Below, one piece after another: positions 16,719 through 20,138 of a DNA stretch of 20,138 nt (positions are counted from its first letter, which is position 1; the number at the start of each line of letters is the position of its first letter). The DNA lies in assembly GCA_002325785.1 (NCBI GenBank), contig DCSU01000033.1:14990-35127 (forward strand), read 5' to 3'. The position numbers were made by a program, and so were the translations under genes. This stretch comes from Bacteroidales bacterium UBA1458 (GTDB lineage: Bacteria > Bacteroidota > Bacteroidia > Bacteroidales > VadinHA17). Under the pieces are notes generated by a model that was not told where the DNA came from, searched no databases, and saw only the letters and a list, made by a program, of their open reading frames with translations.

Positions 16719-16741
16719 ATCCGCACACCAATCATGACATT

Positions 16742-17530
16742 ATGATTACCATCCCAATGTACCAGGTTGACGCCTTCACCACCGGACCCTTCACAGGGAA
16801 TCCGGCCGCCGTGTGTGTTCTCACTGACCCGGTAGCTCCGGAGACGATGCAGAATATCGCCATGGAGAACAACCTTGCCGAGACGGCATTCATCACCCGG
16901 GGAAGCGGTGAATGGCTTATACGGTGGTTTACACCGGTCACCGAGGTGGACCTGTGCGGACACGCCACCCTCGCTTCGGCATTCGTTGTACTTACTATTC
17001 TTGAGCCGCAGAGCGATGAGGTTGTTTTCCGGTCACGGGTAATGGGGAACCTTATTGTCAGAAAAAAAGGAGAACAACTCGAACTCGATTTTCCAACTGA
17101 TGAACTTCACGTATGCACTGTTCCGGACCTGATAAGGGAGAGCATCGGGAAAGCCCCACGGGAAAGTCACATGGGCAGAAGTGACTATCTGCTTCTCTAT
17201 GACAGTGAATCAGACATACTTTCCATGAAGCCTGACTTCAGGAAGCTTGCCACGGCTGACGGTCGCGGCGTAATAGTAACAGCGCCGGGATCAGATGTTG
17301 ATTTTGTCTCGCGGTTTTTCGCCCCGCAGGCCGGCATAGATGAGGATCCCGTAACCGGATCGGCCCATACAACGCTGACACCATTCTGGTCTGCCCGACT
17401 CGGGAAGAAGACACTGACTGCCCGGCAGCTCTCTGCCAGGGGCGGGCTGCTTGAGTGTACACTTACGGGCGACAGAACCCGCATCGCAGGCTCAGCACAA
17501 CTTTATCTAAAAGGCGAGATATACGTCTGA
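16742..17530 (+). CDS. PhzF-family isomerase/epimerase-like protein
   Basis: From the ATG at 16742 the product has 262 residues, the usual PhzF-family length. The frame stays open to a TTG at 16685, but the added residues (LILRININNF and onward) do not belong to the family and a promoter covers that stretch. Family hallmarks are MYQVDAFTTGPFTGNPAAV at the start, the catalytic Glu47 in NNLAETAFI, DLCGHATLASA (70-80), and the second-half mirror motif GIDEDPVTGSAH (199-210), consistent with the two-lobed diaminopimelate-epimerase fold. Only the catalytic glutamate class is assured; PhzF itself acts in phenazine synthesis, but most relatives outside phenazine clusters have unknown substrates, and no phenazine genes are seen here. 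It is divergent from the MBL-fold gene and 43 bases ahead of dCMP deaminase. Confidence 0.9.
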   Translation: MITIPMYQVDAFTTGPFTGNPAAVCVLTDPVAPETMQNIAMENNLAETAFITRGSGEWLIRWFTPVTEVDLCGHATLASAFVVLTILEPQSDEVVFRSRVMGNLIVRKKGEQLELDFPTDELHVCTVPDLIRESIGKAPRESHMGRSDYLLLYDSESDILSMKPDFRKLATADGRGVIVTAPGSDVDFVSRFFAPQAGIDEDPVTGSAHTTLTPFWSARLGKKTLTARQLSARGGLLECTLTGDRTRIAGSAQLYLKGEIYV

Positions 17531-17547
17531 CTTAGGTTAAAAACAAT

Positions 17548-17555
17548 TAAGTTTG
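17548..17555 (+). promoter_or_regulatory. Candidate -7 promoter element for the dCMP deaminase/S41 protease pair
   Basis: TAAGTTTG at 17548-17555 is an exact TAnnTTTG match, in the 43-base gap before the deaminase. No TTG lies at the proper distance upstream, so the promoter would be weak or the match fortuitous. If used, transcription starts near 17560 and supports the ATG at 17574 over the TTG at 17553. Confidence 0.35.
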
Positions 17556-17573
17556 CCGTCGAATAAAAAGAGG

Positions 17574-18041
17574 ATGACAAAGAAAGAAGCCGTACGTCCC
17601 TACGGGGAGAAGCAGGACCAGTTTGACAGGCGCTACCTGCGCATGGCGGGAGTATGGTCTGAGAACTCCTACTGTAACAGAAGGAAAGTGGGAGCACTAA
17701 TCGTAAAGGACAAGATGATCATATCAGACGGTTATAACGGAACCCCTGCCGGCTTTGAAAATGTGTGCGAGGATGAGAATAATGTTACCAAGCCATACGT
17801 TCTACATGCTGAAGCCAACGCCATCACCAAGGTAGCCAGATCAAACAACTCAAGCGAGAACGCCACCCTGTATATCACTGACTCACCCTGTATGGAGTGC
17901 GCCAAACTGATAATACAGGCGGGCATCAGGCGTGTCGTTTACAGCAACCAGTACCGCAACCTTGACGGCATCCAGCTTCTTAAACGGGCAGGCATCGAGC
18001 TTGTCTATATTGACCTCGGAGAAAAGAAAAATGAAATATAA
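17574..18041 (+). CDS. dCMP deaminase (deoxycytidylate deaminase)
   Basis: This cytoplasmic enzyme of 155 residues converts dCMP to dUMP, feeding thymidylate synthesis. The zinc-dependent deaminase motifs are plain: HAEANAI with His79 and catalytic Glu81, and PCMECAK with Cys106 and Cys109. The upstream FDRRYLRMA and DGYNGTPAGFENVCEDE blocks are typical of the ComEB/dCMP deaminase group. The frame could begin at a TTG at 17553, but that codon falls inside a TAnnTTTG element, so the ATG at 17574 is preferred. An AGAGG sits immediately before this ATG, too close to be an effective ribosome binding site. The last 11 bases overlap the start of the S41 protease gene, indicating coupled translation. 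Confidence 0.93.
   Translation: MTKKEAVRPYGEKQDQFDRRYLRMAGVWSENSYCNRRKVGALIVKDKMIISDGYNGTPAGFENVCEDENNVTKPYVLHAEANAITKVARSNNSSENATLYITDSPCMECAKLIIQAGIRRVVYSNQYRNLDGIQLLKRAGIELVYIDLGEKKNEI
18018..18021 (+). promoter_or_regulatory. GGAG ribosome binding site deciding the S41 protease start
   Basis: GGAG lies within the deaminase coding end, 9 bases before the ATG at 18031, with an A-rich spacer. It is one of the few recognisable Shine-Dalgarno sequences in the window. It supports the start at 18031 rather than the in-frame upstream codon at 17932, which lies deep inside the deaminase gene. Confidence 0.55.
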
Positions 18042-19623
18042 CAGAGCATACCTTCCGCTGATTATCGGAGCCGCCATTGCTATTGGCATACTGATTGGCT
18101 TTTACATGCCCCATCCGCAAACCGGACTCTATACCAATTTCCCCCCTTCAAATGACAAGATGAGCCGGGTACTTGACATCATCGAATCTGATTATGTTGA
18201 CACGGTGAACCGCAATGCGTTGATTGATGAGGCTATACCGGTAATTCTTCGCAAACTTGATCCACATTCGGTCTATATCCCGGCCACTGATCTGGCAGAG
18301 GCCAATGAGCCCCTGCAGGGTAACTTTGACGGGATAGGGGTCTCTTTCAACATGCTTACTGACACCGTGCTGATAATAAGCGCCATCTCAGGAGGACCCT
18401 CAGAGAAGGCCGGCATCATTCCCGGAGACAAGATTATCTTTGTCAATGACTCGCTCATCGCCGGCAAAGGCATTCCGGATGAGGATATAGTCAAGATGCT
18501 CAAGGGACCGCGCGGCACTAAAGTCGACCTGAAGATTGAGCGCAAGGGAACCGACACCCTGCTGCCTTTCACCATCACCCGAGACAAGATACCTATCTAT
18601 AGCGTTGATGTCTCCTACATGATGTCAGATGAGGTTGGCTATATCAAAATCTCCAACTTCGCCCTTACCACACATGATGAGTTCAAAAATGGCCTGCGCG
18701 AACTGAAAACCCAGGGAATGAAAAAACTCATCCTGGACCTCAGAGGCAATTCCGGAGGAGTCATGGATGCAGCCACAATGATAGCCGACGAGTTTCTACC
18801 TGACGGAAAACTAATTGTATTCACCATGGGTAAATCAACCCCCAGGCAGGATTTCAAGGCTACCTCGCAGGGCGATTTTGAAAAGGGCGAACTGGTAGTG
18901 CTTATAGATGAATGGAGCGCCTCTGCAAGCGAAATACTTGCTGGCGCGGTGCAGGACAATGACCGGGGAACCATTATCGGGCGACGCTCATTCGGCAAGG
19001 GTTTGGTACAGGAGCCTGTGGTGTTCCGTGACGGTTCTGGCATGAGACTCACCATCGCAAGATATTATACCCCTACGGGCCGCTCAATTCAGAAACCGTA
19101 TGACCAGGGCGTAGACAAATATTACGAAGATCTGGGCGACAGACTCATGCACGGCGAGTTCGAAGAGGCAGACTCTATCAGGATGGATGACTCTCTCAGA
19201 TTCACAACTCCAGGTGGTAAAACCGTTTATGGCGGCGGCGGAATCATGCCTGACATCTTTATACCCATTGATACAACAGGAATATCCGATTATTTCCTGG
19301 CTATCAGGAACTCCGGACTCCTCTACAGGTATGCTCTTAAATACACTGAAGACAACAGGGACGCGATGAAAAAACACAGTGACCTGCCTGCTCTTGACAA
19401 ATGGCTTTCAAGCCAGGACCTGATCTCAAAATTCACCAGGTATGCAGATCAGAACGGCATACCGGCAAACAGGCAGCAGCTTGCCGTTTCAGAAAATATC
19501 ATTTACGTCCAACTGAAGGCATACATCGCGCGTAATATGCTGGATAACAGAGGTTTTTATCCTATCTGGCAGGAGATTGACAAGACCCTGCTTGATGCCC
19601 TGACTTATCTGGAGAACATTTGA
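18031..19623 (+). CDS. S41-family C-terminal processing peptidase (Ctp-like)
   Basis: From the ATG at 18031 the product has 530 residues. An N-terminal hydrophobic segment (about 8-26) acts as a signal anchor and places the enzyme in the periplasm. A short helical region with YVDTVN and KLDPHSVYI is followed by a PDZ domain (about 97-175, GIGVSFNML, IPGDKIIFVND). The S41 core follows, with LILDLRGNSGG, the catalytic Ser298 in EWSASASEI and Lys323 in FGKGLVQ, spaced 25 residues apart as in E. coli Prc. The C-terminal 140 residues are an extension with no recognised domain. Ctp proteases trim or degrade envelope proteins from their C-termini. The gene overlaps dCMP deaminase by 11 bases and is presumably cotranscribed with it; the pairing has no obvious functional logic. 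Confidence 0.93.
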   Translation: MKYNRAYLPLIIGAAIAIGILIGFYMPHPQTGLYTNFPPSNDKMSRVLDIIESDYVDTVNRNALIDEAIPVILRKLDPHSVYIPATDLAEANEPLQGNFDGIGVSFNMLTDTVLIISAISGGPSEKAGIIPGDKIIFVNDSLIAGKGIPDEDIVKMLKGPRGTKVDLKIERKGTDTLLPFTITRDKIPIYSVDVSYMMSDEVGYIKISNFALTTHDEFKNGLRELKTQGMKKLILDLRGNSGGVMDAATMIADEFLPDGKLIVFTMGKSTPRQDFKATSQGDFEKGELVVLIDEWSASASEILAGAVQDNDRGTIIGRRSFGKGLVQEPVVFRDGSGMRLTIARYYTPTGRSIQKPYDQGVDKYYEDLGDRLMHGEFEEADSIRMDDSLRFTTPGGKTVYGGGGIMPDIFIPIDTTGISDYFLAIRNSGLLYRYALKYTEDNRDAMKKHSDLPALDKWLSSQDLISKFTRYADQNGIPANRQQLAVSENIIYVQLKAYIARNMLDNRGFYPIWQEIDKTLLDALTYLENI

Positions 19624-19668
19624 TCATTCTCTGCCATTCAATGTTCGAGGACAGCATGCGATTATGAT

Positions 19669-19691
19669 TTGCCGGTTAAGGCTCCCGGCAA
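19669..19691. terminator. Perfect 7-bp hairpin between convergent genes
   Basis: TTGCCGG (19669-19675) and CCGGCAA (19685-19691) form a perfect inverted repeat with a 9-base loop. It lies in the 83-base gap between the convergent S41 protease and alpha/beta hydrolase genes, where a bidirectional terminator would be expected. No T run follows on either strand, so intrinsic termination is uncertain. Confidence 0.35.
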
Positions 19692-19706
19692 CCATCCGAT
19701 CATTCT

Positions 19707-20138
19707 TTACCAATCGAGCCTTCGGCCGAAACCGGTGATCAGCCCTGCTGACCGCTCCGTCTCTTCAATGAAACCAAGGTGTCCCGAATTCTCAAGGATG
19801 ACAGTCTCTGCATTCTGCGGCAGAGAGGTGTCCCGTATGGCCTTTTCAGGAGAAAAATAAAGATCATCCCTGCCAAGGATCCAGAGCAAGGGTACTCTTC
19901 CGCTTTCCACCAGCGACTTCCTTGAAGGCCGGGCTATCATCCCGTTCAAAATGGCAATTATGCCCTCCCCGGAATTGAGCGAGGCTATCATTTTCGATCT
20001 TCTGAGCGCGTCAGACATTGATCGCAGGTTTTTTTCGGCAAACATCATCGAAATATTTCCCGGGTACATGATATTCTTCTTCCCTGCCTTAACAACTGCT
20101 ATCTCCCGGTTTCGCTTTGCGACAGCCTCAGGGGAATC
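19707..20138 (-). CDS. Alpha/beta hydrolase, C-terminal part (5' end outside window)
   Basis: The frame remains open to the window edge, giving at least 143 residues; the ATG at 20069 is internal because the preceding 23 codons (DSPEAVAKRNREIAVV and onward) read as normal protein. Visible features are the late acid region WILGRDDLYFS and the catalytic-histidine segment LENSGHLGFIEE, both standard for the second half of the alpha/beta-hydrolase fold. The nucleophile elbow and oxyanion region should lie beyond 20138. A cap-like helical region precedes the acid. The substrate cannot be assigned, and esterase, lactonase or haloperoxidase-like activity are all possible. It faces the S41 protease gene with a hairpin between. 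It does not resemble the lipoprotein hydrolase at 3252-4184 in motif detail. Confidence 0.8.
   Translation of the reverse strand, partial: DSPEAVAKRNREIAVVKAGKKNIMYPGNISMMFAEKNLRSMSDALRRSKMIASLNSGEGIIAILNGMIARPSRKSLVESGRVPLLWILGRDDLYFSPEKAIRDTSLPQNAETVILENSGHLGFIEETERSAGLITGFGRRLDW

Noticed and set aside
16685..16741. N-terminal extension of the PhzF-family protein from a TTG
   Set aside because: The residues do not match the family, and the TTG forms part of the predicted promoter, which would start transcription downstream of it.
17932..18030. 33-residue N-terminal extension of the S41 protease
   Set aside because: It lies inside the dCMP deaminase gene in another frame, and a proper ribosome binding site precedes the ATG at 18031.

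Overview
The window looks like a chromosomal segment from a member of the Bacteroidota, probably Bacteroidales-like. It carries an adjacent SusC/SusD pair and a SusD lipoprotein signal with acidic residues just after the cysteine. Upstream regions show the phylum's promoter form (TTTG / TAnnTTTG), and Shine-Dalgarno sequences are mostly absent. No tRNA, rRNA, CRISPR array, insertion sequence or phage gene was seen. No gene-free stretch exceeds about 160 bases; the longest (1681-1838) lies between two convergent genes and holds nothing I can name.

Layout. (1) 1-1680, plus strand: the 3' end of a calcineurin-type metallophosphatase, then a multi-pass DUF5009-type membrane protein. (2) 14421 down to 1839, minus strand: eight genes with gaps of 15, 31, 22, 5, 9, 30 and 72 bases, read as one long operon. 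In transcription order they are a DcuC-family permease, an exported M14 zinc carboxypeptidase, SusC, SusD, a second DcuC-family permease, an isoaspartyl-dipeptidase-like enzyme (IadA), a lipoprotein alpha/beta hydrolase and an SLC13/DASS permease. (3) 14552-15964, plus strand, divergent from the operon: a one-component regulator with a signal peptide, a predicted extracytoplasmic beta-rich domain, one membrane span, and a cytoplasmic winged helix plus helical domain of SARP type. (4) 15950-20138: housekeeping or unlinked genes, namely an MBL-fold hydrolase, a PhzF-family protein, dCMP deaminase, an S41 C-terminal processing protease and a partial alpha/beta hydrolase.

How it fits together. 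The operon resembles a polysaccharide utilisation locus in form, but it has no carbohydrate-active enzyme. The enzymes are peptidases and the inner-membrane carriers belong to dicarboxylate/peptide-type families. My reading is a peptide (possibly beta-aspartyl peptide) acquisition system: SusCD imports the ligand across the outer membrane, the M14 enzyme and perhaps the lipoprotein hydrolase trim it in the periplasm, the DcuC-like carriers move products inward, IadA-like hydrolysis releases aspartate, and the DASS carrier handles dicarboxylates. The divergent membrane-bound regulator probably senses a ligand in the envelope.

The most notable signal is in the 130-base divergent intergenic region. 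Two perfect GCTTAAT heptamers lie 11 bases apart, with a third near-match 12 bases further out. That is the geometry SARP-type winged-helix proteins bind, and it overlaps the -33 element of the regulator's own promoter. The IadA homologue also appears to have replaced two substrate-contacting residues known from the E. coli enzyme. Functions are inferred from motifs read by eye; no searches were run.
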